Shown in pieces: positions 46,895 to 56,667 of a stretch of 64,000 nt of DNA. Under the pieces are notes generated by a model. The model was given only the letters and a program-made list of their open reading frames with translations, had not been told where the DNA came from and searched no databases. This stretch comes from Gilliamella apicola (GTDB taxonomy: Bacteria > Pseudomonadota > Gammaproteobacteria > Enterobacterales > Orbaceae), in contig NZ_QGLP01000010.1 in the NCBI RefSeq assembly GCF_003202915.1, forward strand, positions 1 to 64,000, given 5' to 3'. A program made the position numbers and the translations under genes. Within the stretch, counting starts at the first letter, position 1. Every line of letters starts with the position of its first letter.

Positions 46895-48082
46895 CTAACT
46901 AATTGAGGATTTATTATTAACTTTCTGATTACTTGAGCGCATCAGTTTTTTTACTTTTTTGATATATCCTCTGACCTTATTTTCTCGTAATGCTGCAATA
47001 AAAAAGCCTAATGCCCCATAAATTGCCCCAAGAAAAAGAATCATAAATATATTAAATAAATTATCTGATAAACCTAATCCCATCTGATTGACACCGGCAA
47101 TCATATTGGTCGCCCAGGTTGATGGTAACATTCGCGATACCGTTTGTACCCAAAACGGCATAGCATCAAGCGGCCATATAGTACCAGAAAGGTAAAATAC
47201 CGGCGTAGTCAAAAAGGCTAAAGTAAGATAAATCATCTCGGTTCGGTGTAAACATTCAGTGAGTAATTTACTTAAACCTAATACGCCTAATAATAGCGGA
47301 AATGTCATCACCAAAATCGCCGGTATGCTAGCTAATTGCCGGTAACCAAGCACCCAAGGCCATAATCCAAATAGGACCAAAGACAAAAATAGCCAAATTG
47401 GAATAAGACCGCATAAACTTCCGAAGATAACAATCCTCGGTGGCTTGCCTTGTGGCAAGGAGTGTAAAGTGATGTTGGTACGCGTTGAAGCAATCAAAAA
47501 AGAGTGTTGCAACAACATGACTAATAATCCAGGAAAAGTAATTGCTGCAAAGCTGATACCGGCGTTATAAAGCGGCATAGTTTGCCCTTTTATTGGCGAT
47601 AAGATGATATTAATCTGCGGATCAGAAAAACCAGCATTACGCATTACCCGGGTATTATATTCGGTTAAAATTTGTTGATATATTCCTCGAATATCGACTT
47701 GTATCAAACCATTAGCTAAACGGCTAGAAGCATCTCCATAGGCAGGGATGGTCACGTCTTCACCGTTTAACAGGCGTTTTTCAAAATCTCTGGGAATGGT
47801 AAATACCGCAAATAATTTACGGCTGTTAATATCATCATAAGCTTCTAATGAACTTTCATAAGTAAGCACATCAATTTTAGAACTGGTATTTAAAGAACGA
47901 ATCAGACTTCGACTGGTGGTAGTATGATCTTGATCAACAATCGCAACCGGCAAATTGGTGATGGTACCATTTACATAGACTAAACTCATTAACGAGACAG
48001 ACACTAACAGCAACAGCCACATTGGTCGCATTAGCATATAAAAAAACATCTTTACAGCTGAAGATAAAAATAGCTTAAGCAT
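46895..48082 (-). CDS. ABC-2 type permease (second of pair)
   Basis: The 395-residue protein has an N-terminal hydrophobic segment, a large periplasmic region (about 35-180) with LPVAIVDQDHTTTSRSLIRSLN, and a cluster of five or six C-terminal hydrophobic segments with VFYLSGTIWPLDAMPFWVQ and RMLPSTWATNMIAGV. This is the ABC2_membrane_3 (YhhJ/YbhR-like) layout. Such permeases usually work with an ATPase, which is absent here. It is the last gene of an operon HlyD-permease-permease and ends with a basic tail. The transported substrate is unknown. Confidence 0.85.
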   Translation of the reverse strand: MLKLFLSSAVKMFFYMLMRPMWLLLLVSVSLMSLVYVNGTITNLPVAIVDQDHTTTSRSLIRSLNTSSKIDVLTYESSLEAYDDINSRKLFAVFTIPRDFEKRLLNGEDVTIPAYGDASSRLANGLIQVDIRGIYQQILTEYNTRVMRNAGFSDPQINIILSPIKGQTMPLYNAGISFAAITFPGLLVMLLQHSFLIASTRTNITLHSLPQGKPPRIVIFGSLCGLIPIWLFLSLVLFGLWPWVLGYRQLASIPAILVMTFPLLLGVLGLSKLLTECLHRTEMIYLTLAFLTTPVFYLSGTIWPLDAMPFWVQTVSRMLPSTWATNMIAGVNQMGLGLSDNLFNIFMILFLGAIYGALGFFIAALRENKVRGYIKKVKKLMRSSNQKVNNKSSIS

Positions 48083-48096
48083 CCCAATATTGCCTC

Positions 48097-49236
48097 TTAC
48101 TGTGAATGTAAACGTTTGACTAAACGTTTTCTAACTAGCACTGTGATAATGATTGGATAGATCATTAAAATACCACAGGTTTTTAATACGGATAGATAGC
48201 TAGAATGCCGCAAAAAAAGATCGAACAATTTATTAAGCGCATAAGTTAAAGGTTCAAGTGACGAAATAAATCTCGCTATCCACGGCATTGACAGTTCTGG
48301 TACAACTACCCCCGAATAGGTTAATGCCAGTCCGACTAACACACCAATATAGGTATAAGCATCTAATACTGTTTTAGTAAACGTATAGAGCAAAATACCA
48401 ATACTTTGCGCCGCAATCACATAAAAGAACACGACCAACATCATAGCGACTGGCGAACCTGATACTCGAGCATCAGAAAATAGAACCAGCATGGCTATTT
48501 CAAACATTAATAACATAGTGTACCAAATGGTATAAGGCGCTAGCTTACCTAATACAAATGGATAATTAGGTCGAGTTCTTTTTGGTAATCGCGACAGAAT
48601 ATGAATCGTTGTTGTCACTACAAATAATTGTAATAGATGTACTACCGCAGAAAATTGCTGAAAGTACATTGAGTTACCACTGGCATTAAATAATCCATCA
48701 TAATTGAAATTAACTTGTGCAAGTTTCGGTACCGGCAAACCAATACTGGTAGCCAGAGTGGTACGATATTGAGTGTTTAATGAGGCAATTAATCCGGAAT
48801 AATCCATGATGGAATATAAACCAGCACTATAATATAAAGCATTATAATAAAGCATTGGTGTCGGTTGACGACCGGCTAACACATCGGCTTCAAAATTAGG
48901 CGGTATATAGAGAATAGCGTAAATTTTAGCTTTCTCTAAATCACGTTCAGCCATTTTTAGCTGATTATCATAATTAGTTAGATTTGCGTGCGCTCCAGCA
49001 TTAAGATCGCGAATAATTTCACGAGATAAGGTACTTTTATCTTGATCAACATAACCTACTGGTAAGTCAAATAATACCCCTCGATAGAAAATACTGCTGA
49101 TGATAACAAATATAATCAGCGGTAAAATCCACATTAACCAATGAAAGGTAAAGCGCTTAAATATAACTGGGATTTCATCGTTAAATGCATCTTTAAACCG
49201 GTGCCAGAAATCTGAAATTAGTTGTCTATTTTCCAT
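48097..49236 (-). CDS. ABC-2 type permease (first of pair)
   Basis: The 379-residue protein has the same architecture as its downstream neighbour: an N-terminal segment (FHWLMWILPLIIFVIISSIFY, residues 28-48), a periplasmic domain with LPVGYVDQDKSTLSREIIRDLNA, then about five hydrophobic segments with YSGVVVPELSMPWIARF and SLEPLTYALNKLFDLF. The two permeases are clearly related (DLPVGYVDQDKST versus NLPVAIVDQDHTT) and probably form a heterodimer. The start overlaps the HlyD stop by 19 bases, showing tight coupling. No nucleotide-binding domain is encoded nearby. Confidence 0.85.
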   Translation of the reverse strand: MENRQLISDFWHRFKDAFNDEIPVIFKRFTFHWLMWILPLIIFVIISSIFYRGVLFDLPVGYVDQDKSTLSREIIRDLNAGAHANLTNYDNQLKMAERDLEKAKIYAILYIPPNFEADVLAGRQPTPMLYYNALYYSAGLYSIMDYSGLIASLNTQYRTTLATSIGLPVPKLAQVNFNYDGLFNASGNSMYFQQFSAVVHLLQLFVVTTTIHILSRLPKRTRPNYPFVLGKLAPYTIWYTMLLMFEIAMLVLFSDARVSGSPVAMMLVVFFYVIAAQSIGILLYTFTKTVLDAYTYIGVLVGLALTYSGVVVPELSMPWIARFISSLEPLTYALNKLFDLFLRHSSYLSVLKTCGILMIYPIIITVLVRKRLVKRLHSQ

Positions 49237-50189
49237 AATGTACTCATACCTGCGCGTAAGCCTTCAACAGGTTTAGTTGGATAAAGTCTAATTTCAAAGG
49301 TTTTTAAATCGAAATCACCTGTCGCTCGCGTAGCTCGTTTAGTGGCATAATCACCCATTGGTGAGATAAAACGCACCTCAGCTTCAACTTCTTTATTGCC
49401 AAGCGCTGGAACTTCTAGTTTAACATGATCACCTTTATGAATATTAGGCATAATATTTTCACGAATGTTAAACACGAAATAAGCTTGTGGTAAGCGAATA
49501 ACCGTTAATAGAGGACTATTAGGATTAAACAACTCACCAACTTCAGCAGGAATTGAACCGACTTCGCCATCGACCGGTGCTTTAACTTGCAGATCATCAT
49601 ATTGAATCTGTAATTGTTTAAGCTGCTCTTCAGCCTCTTTTAATTTAGCATTATAGATTTCGCGTTGTTCAATACGATCACCATTTTGCGCTTGATCTAA
49701 ATTCGCTTGAGCTGATAGAACTTGTTGATAAGCGGCATCACGCGTTTTAAGGGCATTATCCAATATTGATTGCGATACAAAGCCTTTTGCCGAAATGGCT
49801 TTATTACGATTGTACTCTTTCGAGGCGTTGTCATAAGCAACTTTTGCTTGTTCGAGTAATGCTTCATAATAGCGGATACTTTCTTCACGAGTGCCGTTTT
49901 TCGAAAGTTCAACTTGCGCCTTAGCTTGATCCCGCCCAGCTTCAGCTGCTTTAACTTGAGCTAAAAGTTCAGGACTATCGAGCGTAATTAAAACATCATT
50001 TTGTTTAACATCATCGCCACGATTGACATGAATAACTTGCACTCTCCCCTTGGCTTTTGAGGAAATGCTAACATTGGGTGCGTCAACTTCGCCTTGTAAA
50101 ATAAGCTGGCTATTATGAGCACGTATTAAGATCGTCATCGAAATTAAAATAACAATCAATGTAATAACAATAAATATTTTTTTATTCAT
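49218..50189 (-). CDS. HlyD-family periplasmic adaptor
   Basis: The 323-residue membrane-fusion protein has an N-terminal signal anchor (IFIVITLIVILISMTILIRA), a biotinyl-lipoyl half (ISSKAKGRVQVIHVNRGDDVKQND), and a long alpha-helical hairpin (about 75-190, rich in Ala, Gln and Glu). The second lipoyl half (VKAPVDGEVGSIPAEVGELF) and a beta-barrel follow. Such adaptors connect an inner-membrane pump to an outer-membrane channel of the TolC type; no TolC gene is near. It is the first gene of the operon with two permeases. It is like YhiI/EmrA-type adaptors. Confidence 0.88.
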   Translation of the reverse strand: MNKKIFIVITLIVILISMTILIRAHNSQLILQGEVDAPNVSISSKAKGRVQVIHVNRGDDVKQNDVLITLDSPELLAQVKAAEAGRDQAKAQVELSKNGTREESIRYYEALLEQAKVAYDNASKEYNRNKAISAKGFVSQSILDNALKTRDAAYQQVLSAQANLDQAQNGDRIEQREIYNAKLKEAEEQLKQLQIQYDDLQVKAPVDGEVGSIPAEVGELFNPNSPLLTVIRLPQAYFVFNIRENIMPNIHKGDHVKLEVPALGNKEVEAEVRFISPMGDYATKRATRATGDFDLKTFEIRLYPTKPVEGLRAGMSTLWKIDN

Positions 50190-50527
50190 AAATTTATTTT
50201 GAGTGACAATTGTAAGATAAGGCCTAAAAGAACTAGGATAATTGTATGCAATCGAGAATTAATATACATCAATAATGATTACTATATCACAAGATATAGT
50301 GCTTTATTTAAACAATCAAAGCTATATTTTATACCAAAGTAAGGTTACTACATGGGATTATTTACAACTACATTAAAAGATATTCTATTGCACCCTTAAA
50401 TAAATTTCAATAATTGTAAACTACCATTTCAATAGATTTCATTTATAAATATTATCAGTCAAAAGAAATAGATAAAAACCTACTTATTTAGTATGATATT
50501 TTTAGTTCAAAAAATAAGGCTTGAAAT
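50190..50527. other. Intergenic region between the HlyD operon and ndh
   Basis: These 338 bases are very AT-rich and hold both divergent promoters. ACTATATC-ACAA-GATATAGT at 50281-50300 is a perfect 8-bp-arm palindrome about 92 bases upstream of the HlyD gene and could be an operator. A 15-codon open frame (MGLFTTTLKDILLHP, 50352-50399) with AAGG before it is too short to call. No FNR site is seen in front of ndh. Confidence 0.5.
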
Positions 50528-51817
50528 ATGCAAAAAATAATTATTATTGGTGGTGGTGCCGGCGGTTTAGAACTCGCTACCAACCTAGGTGATAAGTTAG
50601 GCAAAACGGAAAAAGCTCAAATAACCTTAATTGATAAAAACAGTTATCATTTATGGAAACCATTGTTGCATGAAGTTGCAACTGGTGTACTTGATGAACA
50701 AGTTGATAATATTTTTTATGCTTCTCAAGGACAACAGCATAATTTCGAATTTACCCAAGGTACCTTCACTAGCCTTGATCGAGACCAAAAACAAATTACT
50801 ATCATTAATCATCAAGACGAAACGCTGACTATTGATTATGATATTTTAGTTATTGCCATTGGTAGTACTTCTAATGATTTTGGTACACCTGGTGTAAAAG
50901 AACATTGTATTTTCTTAGATGATCAAAATGCCGCTATACGATTACGAGAAACCTTAATCAATAAATTTACCAGTTTTTGTTCCATCATCGATAATGATCA
51001 AAGCAGTGAGGAAGATAAAATCCGCATTGCTATCGTGGGTGGTGGTGCAACCGGCGTAGAATTAGCTTCTGAACTACCACATATGGTGGAAACATTTGGC
51101 ACCTGCGGTCGTAATAAGATGTGTTCCGATCTTTTAGATGTGTCGGTTATTGAAGCGACCGATCGGATTTTACCTGCTCTTCCTGAGAAGACCGCTGCAA
51201 GCATCACTAAAACACTTGAGAAACAAGGTATTCATGTATTAACTAAGACCATGATTACCAAAGCCGAAAGTGATGGTTTTTATCCAAAAGAAGGCGATAC
51301 CATCAAAGCAGATATTATGATCTGGACTGCAGGGGTTAAAGCACCTGATTATTTGAAAGAAATTGCTGGGTTAGAATCAAGCCGTTCCAACCAATTGGTA
51401 GTAAAACCAACATTGCAAACTTCACGTGATGATAGTATTTTTGTTATTGGTGACAGTGCTTATGCGATGCAAGATAATGGCCATGCTTCACCACCTACCG
51501 CTCAAGCTGCGCATCAAATGGCTAAAATCTGTTATGAAAACATTATCAATATACTAAATAACAATCCATTAAAATCATTTAAGTATACTGATAATGGTAC
51601 AATCATTTCTTTACACGATACTGCACAAGGTGTGGTGAAAATAGCAGGAAAGAGTGAAATGAATGTAAAAGGCTGGTTTGCACTCATTATTCATCGATTG
51701 CTATATCGAATGCACCAAGCTAGTTTGTTGGGGGTTTTTAAAGCGATCCGCTTTGCTCGTGCCAGCAAAGTAATGTACAAAACCAAATCAACTTCCATTT
51801 TTAGCAATCGCGATTAA
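50528..51817 (+). CDS. ndh: NADH dehydrogenase, type II
   Basis: The 429-residue single-subunit flavoprotein oxidises NADH and reduces quinone without pumping protons. The FAD-binding IIIIGGGAGGLELATNLG at the N-terminus, the NADH-binding IAIVGGGATGVELASELPHMV near residue 170, and FVIGDSAYA (second FAD motif) are present. A C-terminal amphipathic region with RLLYRMHQASLLG should anchor it to the membrane. It follows the standard NDH-2 layout and matches E. coli Ndh in length (434). It is transcribed alone. Confidence 0.96.
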   Translation: MQKIIIIGGGAGGLELATNLGDKLGKTEKAQITLIDKNSYHLWKPLLHEVATGVLDEQVDNIFYASQGQQHNFEFTQGTFTSLDRDQKQITIINHQDETLTIDYDILVIAIGSTSNDFGTPGVKEHCIFLDDQNAAIRLRETLINKFTSFCSIIDNDQSSEEDKIRIAIVGGGATGVELASELPHMVETFGTCGRNKMCSDLLDVSVIEATDRILPALPEKTAASITKTLEKQGIHVLTKTMITKAESDGFYPKEGDTIKADIMIWTAGVKAPDYLKEIAGLESSRSNQLVVKPTLQTSRDDSIFVIGDSAYAMQDNGHASPPTAQAAHQMAKICYENIINILNNNPLKSFKYTDNGTIISLHDTAQGVVKIAGKSEMNVKGWFALIIHRLLYRMHQASLLGVFKAIRFARASKVMYKTKSTSIFSNRD

Positions 51818-51918
51818 GTATTCAATCACACCATTAACAGCTAGTTAAAAAATTTTTAATTAGCTGTTTCTATATTATACTATTAACTTAATTGATTAAA
51901 TTTTATAAGTAATAGTTT

Positions 51919-52518
51919 ATGCGTTATATTTTCATTATTGGATTACTTTTCACTAGCTATACGGCTATCGCAGATTATCTACCTCAAGATGGTGATATCA
52001 TTTTCCAATCTTCTCAATCAAACCAAAGCAAAGCCGTTGAGCAAGCAACCAAGTCACCTTATAGTCATATGGGTATCATTTTTACTAAAAATGGTAAACC
52101 TTATGTTTTTGAAGCAGCGAGTAAAGTGGTTTATACGCCATTAGATAAATGGATAAATCGCGGAAAGAATAAAAAATATGTGATTAAACGGCTAAAAGAT
52201 CGCACTTTGTCAGCTAAAGAAATTACCAATTTAAAGCAAGTCGCCCACACATTTGAAAACAAGCCTTACGATATTTGGTTTGGTTGGGATGATAACTATA
52301 TTTATTGCTCAGAATTAGTTTGGAAAATTTACAATAAAGCGCTTAATTTAAAAATTGGTAAATTACAAACGATTAAAGATTTTAACCTATCATCCTCAGC
52401 GGTTAAACAAAAATTAAAAGAACGTTATGGCGATAAGATCCCTTATCAAGAAACGGTAATTTCGCCAGTTGCGATGTTTAATTCACCATTATTAATCACT
52501 GTTGATAAGAACTGGTGA
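51919..52518 (+). CDS. yiiX: YiiX-family permuted NlpC/P60 papain-like hydrolase
   Basis: The 199-residue protein starts with a signal peptide (MRYIFIIGLLFTSYTAIA). It matches E. coli YiiX, a permuted papain-fold amidase of the YebB/YiiX group: LPQDGDIIFQSSQSNQSKAVEQAT, catalytic His in SPYSHMGI, VFEAASKVVYTPL, and catalytic Cys in YIYCSELVWKIY. It likely acts on peptides or lipid-linked substrates in the periplasm; the true substrate is unknown. It is close to, and convergent with, rnhB (2 bases between stops). Confidence 0.92.
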   Translation: MRYIFIIGLLFTSYTAIADYLPQDGDIIFQSSQSNQSKAVEQATKSPYSHMGIIFTKNGKPYVFEAASKVVYTPLDKWINRGKNKKYVIKRLKDRTLSAKEITNLKQVAHTFENKPYDIWFGWDDNYIYCSELVWKIYNKALNLKIGKLQTIKDFNLSSSAVKQKLKERYGDKIPYQETVISPVAMFNSPLLITVDKNW

Positions 52519-52520
52519 TC

Positions 52521-53114
52521 TTAAATGAGTAACAATTTTTTTATTGGTGCAAAACTTTTACGATATAAATGATTCACACCATGTTCTTCAATTGCCCTTA
52601 AATGGTCTTTCGTTGGATAACCCTTATGTTTGGATAAACCATACTGAGGGTATAACTTATCAAGCTCGACCATTTCGCGATCCCGCGTCACCTTAGCTAA
52701 AATCGATGCGGCACTAATTTCTGCGACTAATAAGTCACCTTTCACCACCGCCTGAGTTTGGATACCAAAATTAGGGCAACGATTACCATCAACTAAAACA
52801 TAATTTGGTTTGATTGGTAAGCCAGCCACCGCGCGTTGCATTGCTAGCATGGTAGCATGCAGGATATTGAGCTTATCAATCTCATCAACTGATGCTCTGG
52901 CAACACACCATGCTAATGCATTTTGCTTAATAATATCAAAGAGGGCTTCACGTTTTTTTTCTGTCAGCTTTTTAGAATCCGTTAATCCCGCAATCGGTTT
53001 ATTCGGATCTAAAATCACAGCAGCAGTTACGACATCGCCACAAAGTGGTCCGCGACCAACTTCATCAACACCGGCAATTAATGTCGCATCCGGGTAAGTA
53101 AACTCTAATAACAA
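52521..53114 (-). CDS. rnhB: Ribonuclease HII
   Basis: The 197-residue enzyme nicks DNA at single ribonucleotides. Catalytic Asp17 and Glu18 in [30 protein letters not shown], and [15 protein letters not shown] with the third acidic residue (near VDGN upstream) are seen, with [15 protein letters not shown] near the C-terminus. It is the last gene of fabZ-lpxA-lpxB-rnhB, the order of E. coli, and overlaps lpxB by 10 bases. The usual next gene, dnaE, is absent here. Confidence 0.97.
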   Translation of the reverse strand: MLLEFTYPDATLIAGVDEVGRGPLCGDVVTAAVILDPNKPIAGLTDSKKLTEKKREALFDIIKQNALAWCVARASVDEIDKLNILHATMLAMQRAVAGLPIKPNYVLVDGNRCPNFGIQTQAVVKGDLLVAEISAASILAKVTRDREMVELDKLYPQYGLSKHKGYPTKDHLRAIEEHGVNHLYRKSFAPIKKLLLI

Positions 53115-54259
53115 GGGGAATCCTCTAATACATCTAATACCGCTTGGGCAGCTTGTTCATCAGCATTACAGCGAATTTGTTTATGCAAAGCCAAAAATGT
53201 TGCTTTTAGTTCGGCATTATCACTATCTAAAAAGGGTAGAACATGATTAGCGATATTTTCTGGTGTACAGTCGTGCTGTAATAACTCAGGGACGATTTCT
53301 TTACCCGCTAGAATATTGGGTAGAGAAACGTAAGGGGTTTTGATGAGTTTTTTGGCCAGCCAAAAGGTAAAGGCTTTCATTTTATAACCCACAACCATTG
53401 GGCATTTGGCTAACATACACTCAAGCGCAACTGTTCCTGAAGCCAAAATTGCTGAATTGCTAGCAATCATCGCTTCACGCGCATGGCCATCTATTAACTG
53501 CACCTTAAGTTGTGGTGCAACTTCGGCTTTAATTTGCTCAAATTCTTGTCTTCTTTTGGCGTTCGCTAAAGGAACCACAATATGTAAATCGGGCAATTTA
53601 TCTCGTAATAGTTGAGCTGCTTGCAAAAAAGGGGCAGATAATAAAGCCACTTCGGCATGACGGCTGCCAGGCAAAAGAGCTAAGCATTGACCATCAAGCG
53701 GAATACCTAATTGTTGACGCATAGCTGTTTGATCTGGTTCTAAAGGGATATCGTCCGCCATTTTATGACCAATAAAACGACAAGGGACATCAAATTTATC
53801 ATAAAAGGCTTTTTCAAAAGGAAGAAACGCTAAAATAAGATTGGTATTGCGTTTAATTTTAAATACGCGTTTTTGCTTCCAAGCCCACACCGAAGGACTT
53901 ACGTAATGGATGGTTTTAATTCCAACTTGTTTAAGTTTGCCTTCTAAGGCAAGATTAAAATCTGGGGCATCAATACCGATAAAAATATCAGGTTTTAGAT
54001 CAATCAGACGTTTAGTGATATCACGACGAATAGCTAATATACGACGTAATCGGCCTAATACCTCGACAATGCCCATCACCGATAACTCTTCCATTTCGTA
54101 CCAAGCTTTACAACCTTCAGCTTGCATCTGAGGGCCAGCAATGCCAACAAATTGCATATTGGGATGGTGTTTTTTAAGAGCTCGAATCAAACCTGCACCA
54201 AGAATATCGCCAGATGTTTCACCAGCGACTAGGGCAACTGTTAAGGGTTTATCTGTCAT
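53105..54259 (-). CDS. lpxB: Lipid-A-disaccharide synthase
   Basis: The 384-residue GT19 glycosyltransferase joins UDP-diacylglucosamine and lipid X. Family segments are [87 protein letters not shown] and [21 protein letters not shown]. It starts at the A of the lpxA TAATG junction, overlapping by one base, and overlaps rnhB at its end. Its product feeds LPS synthesis. Confidence 0.97.
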   Translation of the reverse strand: MTDKPLTVALVAGETSGDILGAGLIRALKKHHPNMQFVGIAGPQMQAEGCKAWYEMEELSVMGIVEVLGRLRRILAIRRDITKRLIDLKPDIFIGIDAPDFNLALEGKLKQVGIKTIHYVSPSVWAWKQKRVFKIKRNTNLILAFLPFEKAFYDKFDVPCRFIGHKMADDIPLEPDQTAMRQQLGIPLDGQCLALLPGSRHAEVALLSAPFLQAAQLLRDKLPDLHIVVPLANAKRRQEFEQIKAEVAPQLKVQLIDGHAREAMIASNSAILASGTVALECMLAKCPMVVGYKMKAFTFWLAKKLIKTPYVSLPNILAGKEIVPELLQHDCTPENIANHVLPFLDSDNAELKATFLALHKQIRCNADEQAAQAVLDVLEDSPCY

Positions 54260-55038
54260 TAACGAATAATGCCACGAGTTGAACGAGCAAAAAAGTCGAT
54301 AAACAATTGAACTTCAGGATATTGTTTAGCTAGCGATTGAATTTCAACTTTGGCATCGTCAAGGGTTAAGCCGTTTCGATAAAGGATTTTATAAGTGTTA
54401 CGAATGGCTTGTAACGCATCTTTACTAAAACCGCGACGTTTCAACCCTTCATAGTTGACCCCATGTGGTGTTGCATGATTTCCTTGAGCAATAACATAAG
54501 GTGGGACATCTTGGGCAACGCCAGAACAACCGCCAACCATTACGTGAGACCCGATCACACAAAATTGGTGCACAGCTGTCATGCCGCCAATAATGACATA
54601 ATCATCTAACTGCACATGACCACCAAGTGTGGCATTATTGGCTAAAATACAACGATCACCAATAATACAATCATGCGCAACATGGGCATTAATCATAAAT
54701 AAATTATCACTACCAATACGGGTTAACTCACCACCTTGAACCGTACCACGATGAATCGTCACACTTTCACGAATCAGATTGCGATCACCAATTTCGGTGC
54801 GAGTTGGTTCGCCACGATATTTTAAATCTTGGTTGACCTCACCGATTGAGGCAAATTGATAGATTTGATTATTCTGACCAATTTTAGTGTGCCCATTGAC
54901 GACAACATGTGATTTTAAAAAGGTGCCGTCACCAATTTCAACATGTTCACCAATATAACAAAAAGGCCCGATTTTGACATTATCACCAATCTTTGCCCCC
55001 TTTTCTATTACTGAACTTGGGTGTATTTCCGTTGCCAT
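54259..55038 (-). CDS. lpxA: UDP-N-acetylglucosamine acyltransferase
   Basis: The 259-residue hexapeptide acyltransferase catalyses the first step of lipid A synthesis. It begins [22 protein letters not shown], contains [20 protein letters not shown], and has the catalytic His in [16 protein letters not shown]. The C-terminal helical domain ([21 protein letters not shown]) is typical. The length is close to E. coli LpxA (262). It lies 41 bases after fabZ, both using the same beta-hydroxyacyl-ACP pool. Confidence 0.97.
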   Translation of the reverse strand: MATEIHPSSVIEKGAKIGDNVKIGPFCYIGEHVEIGDGTFLKSHVVVNGHTKIGQNNQIYQFASIGEVNQDLKYRGEPTRTEIGDRNLIRESVTIHRGTVQGGELTRIGSDNLFMINAHVAHDCIIGDRCILANNATLGGHVQLDDYVIIGGMTAVHQFCVIGSHVMVGGCSGVAQDVPPYVIAQGNHATPHGVNYEGLKRRGFSKDALQAIRNTYKILYRNGLTLDDAKVEIQSLAKQYPEVQLFIDFFARSTRGIIR

Positions 55039-55079
55039 AGCAATTCCTTAATACTTTTGGGATATTTCAAAAATCAAAA

Positions 55080-55526
55080 TTATTTACGGGCACACATCAT
55101 TTCGGCTTCACAAACCAGTTTACCATCAACTGTTGCAACACCATGAAACAATGCAATACCACGACGCTCTTTAATATATTCAACATCAAGTACGATTTGA
55201 TCTCCTGGTACGACAGGACGTTTAAAGCGCGCTTTATCGATTGAAGCGAAATAATAAAGTTGACCCGGCGATAGTTCTTCAATGCTTTTGAAAGCAAGGA
55301 TTCCTGTCGCTTGAGCCATTGCTTCTAAAATTAACACACCAGGGAAAATCGGTTTATTAGGAAAGTGACCTTGGAAGAAAGGTTCGTTGAAAGTCACATT
55401 TTTAATGGCTTTTAATGTTTTGCCTTTTTCATAACTAAGTACGCGATCAACCATTAAAAATGGATAACGATGAGGCAGTAAACTGATAATTTCTTCAATA
55501 TCAAGGGTATTAAGTTCGGTAGTCAA
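55080..55526 (-). CDS. fabZ: 3-hydroxyacyl-ACP dehydratase FabZ
   Basis: The 148-residue hot-dog-fold enzyme dehydrates beta-hydroxyacyl-ACP in fatty-acid elongation. The catalytic His54 in [13 protein letters not shown] and Glu68 in [12 protein letters not shown] are present, as is [16 protein letters not shown]. It is the first gene of the fabZ-lpxA-lpxB-rnhB run in this window. In E. coli lpxD precedes it; here about 220 bases of AT-rich promoter region and the divergent fkpA gene are found instead. Confidence 0.97.
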   Translation of the reverse strand: MTTELNTLDIEEIISLLPHRYPFLMVDRVLSYEKGKTLKAIKNVTFNEPFFQGHFPNKPIFPGVLILEAMAQATGILAFKSIEELSPGQLYYFASIDKARFKRPVVPGDQIVLDVEYIKERRGIALFHGVATVDGKLVCEAEMMCARK

Positions 55527-55760
55527 AATAGCTATCCTTATACATTATTTACTATAAATTGTATCTATTATAACTGAGGAAACCACTTTCACTCAAGGAG
55601 TGATTTTTAACCTTGTTTTTATGTTTTTCAATAATAAATAAATTTAATTGATTATAAATTATATTATATAAATGATATGTAAAAACTATATTATCCAATA
55701 TTAGATCATATATAATACGATTAATATTTAGCTAAAAGATCTTTTAACTTGGAGAGTGAA

Positions 55761-56639
55761 ATGAAATCATTTATTAAAATGACATTGATAAGTAGTGCTA
55801 TTGTTTTAGCATTGGCTGGTTGTGATGATAAAAAAACTACAGACAAAAGCAAAGCACCGGTAACAACCACTAAAACTACAACGGCAAATACAACTGAAAA
55901 TAATAGTACTCCTGCACCTGCAAAAGATGACGAGCAAAACGCGAAAATAAAAATTACAACTGTAGCTCAAAAAGAATCTTATGCACTAGGTTCTTCATTT
56001 GCTAACTACTTAAAATCAAACTTAGAGCAAAATGGAGTTGAAGCTGACCAAGAATATTTAATTAGCGGCTTTAACGAAACAATGAAAAACTCGTCACAAT
56101 TCAGCCAAGAAGAAGTGAACACAATTCTAGAGGCTTTCGGTAAACGAGTGCAAGAAGAAAGTAAAGCTCGTTTTGAAAAACAAAAAGCTGAAAATACTGC
56201 AGCTGGTGAAAAATTCCGCGAAGAGTTTGCCAAAGAACCTGGTGTAATAAAGACTAAATCAGGCTTATTATATAAAGTTATTAACGAAGGAACCGGACCT
56301 CACCCAACTGAGAATGATACCGTTATTGTTCACTATATTGGAACATTAACTGATGGTCGTAAATTTGATAGCTCTTTTGATCGAAACCAAACTGCAACCT
56401 TCTCACTTAATGGTGTTATTAAAGGTTGGACTGAAGGAATTCAAATTATTGGTGTCGGTGGTAAGATTAAACTCGTTGTTCCCCCAGAATTAGCCTATGG
56501 TGATCAAGGATTCCCAAACCAAGGTGACAAAGCTAGCATTACCCCTGCGTCAACTTTAGTTTTTGAAATTGATCTACTTGGTATTGATAGTGATAAAGAG
56601 CACAATGAAGAGACGGCTCCAGCTACCGATACAGAATAA
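55761..56639 (+). CDS. fkpA: FKBP-type peptidyl-prolyl isomerase FkpA, lipoprotein form
   Basis: This 292-residue protein has a dimerisation region (about 65-150, starting KESYALGSSFANYLKSNLEQ, with the long helix QEESKARFEKQKAENTAAGE). An FKBP domain follows (about 165-275: GTGPHPTENDTVIVHYIGTLTDG, then FDSSFDRNQ, VIKGWTEGIQ, PPELAYGD and FEIDLLGI). The start at 55761 is chosen because GGAG lies 6-7 bases before it; a TTG at 55749 would read through the RBS. Unlike periplasmic E. coli FkpA, the signal peptide ends in a lipobox LALAGC with Cys21, followed by Asp-Asp. It should therefore be a lipoprotein with an inner-membrane retention signal. It is followed by tusD, as fkpA and tus genes lie close in E. 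coli. Confidence 0.92.
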   Translation: MKSFIKMTLISSAIVLALAGCDDKKTTDKSKAPVTTTKTTTANTTENNSTPAPAKDDEQNAKIKITTVAQKESYALGSSFANYLKSNLEQNGVEADQEYLISGFNETMKNSSQFSQEEVNTILEAFGKRVQEESKARFEKQKAENTAAGEKFREEFAKEPGVIKTKSGLLYKVINEGTGPHPTENDTVIVHYIGTLTDGRKFDSSFDRNQTATFSLNGVIKGWTEGIQIIGVGGKIKLVVPPELAYGDQGFPNQGDKASITPASTLVFEIDLLGIDSDKEHNEETAPATDTE

Positions 56640-56667
56640 ACACAAGAACTATCAGCAAAACAACCTA

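Noticed and set aside
50352-50399. Small open frame MGLFTTTLKDILLHP
   Set aside because: Only 15 codons, no recognisable family, and such frames occur by chance in AT-rich DNA.
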